A DNA stretch of 64,000 bases. Source: Blastomonas ursincola. GTDB lineage: Bacteria > Pseudomonadota > Alphaproteobacteria > Sphingomonadales > Sphingomonadaceae. Below, one piece after another: positions 63,719-64,000 of this stretch. A program made the translations under genes and the position numbers. A model generated the notes under the pieces. That model was not told the origin of the DNA. It did no database searches and saw nothing but the letters and a program-made list of their open reading frames with translations. The stretch is from positions 1,103,132-1,167,131 of the forward strand of contig NZ_VDES01000002.1 of the NCBI RefSeq assembly GCF_013607875.1, written 5' to 3'. The first letter of the stretch is position 1. Each line of letters starts with the position of its first letter.

Positions 63719-64000
63719 ATGCCCCTCAAAGCCGCAGAAATCAGAGGGTTTCAGCCGATTGATACCCTTTACCGCAAATCCGACGATAAAGGCCTCTATC
63801 TTGAGATTCGGCCGAACGGTTCGAAGCACTGGTTCTTGAAGTACAGGATCCACGGATCTGAAAAGAGGTTGTCACTTGGGACATGGCCTGAGGTGTCCCT
63901 GGCTGACGCTCGCGAGCGCCGGGACGATGCCCGCAAAAAAATCAGGGAGGGCGATGACCCGCTTCATTCCCGCAAAATGGAGAAGATCAGGGGCCGATTG
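63719..64000 (+). CDS. P4-type tyrosine integrase, N-terminal part (truncated by window)
   Basis: 94 codons, open to the window end. The sequence MPLKAAEIRGFQPIDTLYRK, then GLYLEIRPNGSKHWFLKY and LSLGTWPEVSLADARER is the arm-DNA-binding (DUF4102-type) domain of P4-like integrases. The catalytic domain lies outside. ATG 63719 begins directly after the GTGCCCCCA repeats. Confidence 0.85.
   Translation, partial: MPLKAAEIRGFQPIDTLYRKSDDKGLYLEIRPNGSKHWFLKYRIHGSEKRLSLGTWPEVSLADARERRDDARKKIREGDDPLHSRKMEKIRGRL

Larger units (their letters stand above)
63557..64000 (+). mobile_element. Left edge of a second integrative element at tRNA-Thr
   Basis: The tRNA 3' end is followed by a noncoding gap with iterated GTGCCCCCA words and then the start of a tyrosine integrase. 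The far end and any attachment repeat lie beyond the window. Confidence 0.7.

Overview
The window reads as chromosome of a high-GC alphaproteobacterium, most likely of the order Sphingomonadales. Pointers are the 1569-residue NAD-glutamate dehydrogenase, the many TonB/outer-membrane and periplasmic peptidase genes, phhA divergent from an Lrp/AsnC regulator, the acyl-CoA dehydrogenase pair, and abundant short palindromic (REP-like) repeats between genes. No rRNA operon and no CRISPR array were seen. Species cannot be read from the sequence alone.

Layout. 1-2395: end of a two-partner-secretion exoprotein gene overlapping its TpsB outer-membrane transporter. 2474-7608 (minus): a 1063-residue BNR/sortilin-like beta-propeller protein gene overlapping a TonB-dependent receptor gene. 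7987-15720: a 7.7-kb integrative element inside the 3' part of tRNA-Glu(UUC), bounded by a 48-bp direct repeat. It carries a tyrosine recombinase, an unknown gene, an AlpA-type regulator, an HUH-endonuclease-like replication protein, a fused restriction-methyltransferase without helicase, a small cysteine-rich lipoprotein overlapping it, and an MGGYGSGR-type protein. 15823-28509: housekeeping and periplasmic genes (recJ, flavodoxin-like, S9 peptidase, HDAC-like deacetylase, glyoxalase, SIMPL, TPR, ATP-grasp, DUF350, OMP barrel, serine protease, DUF3297, CHAP).

28561-30588: an arsenic cluster arsR-arsI-arsC-aquaporin with a promoter and operator placed directly on the arsR start codon, implying a leaderless mRNA. 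30794-40013: rimO, an unknown small protein, Lrp/AsnC diverging from phhA, epoxide hydrolase, TraB/GumN, an XRE regulator with a membrane partner, and a molybdopterin oxidoreductase. 40240-46237: glyQ, glyS and ppdK; glyS contains an about 50% GC patch and two in-frame palindromic repeats. 46495-56896: a DUF1214/DUF1254 pair, two acyl-CoA dehydrogenases plus enoyl-CoA hydratase, an unknown secreted protein, typA, and a second S9 peptidase. 56947-63264 (minus): NAD-GDH and a PAS-like protein. 63481-64000: tRNA-Thr(CGU) followed by the start of a second integrase, probably the edge of another island.

The most interesting parts are the 7.7-kb element, whose cargo looks like a compact defence module on a satellite-like backbone, and the mosaic glyS gene. 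Functions below come from motif reading only; no database search was run.
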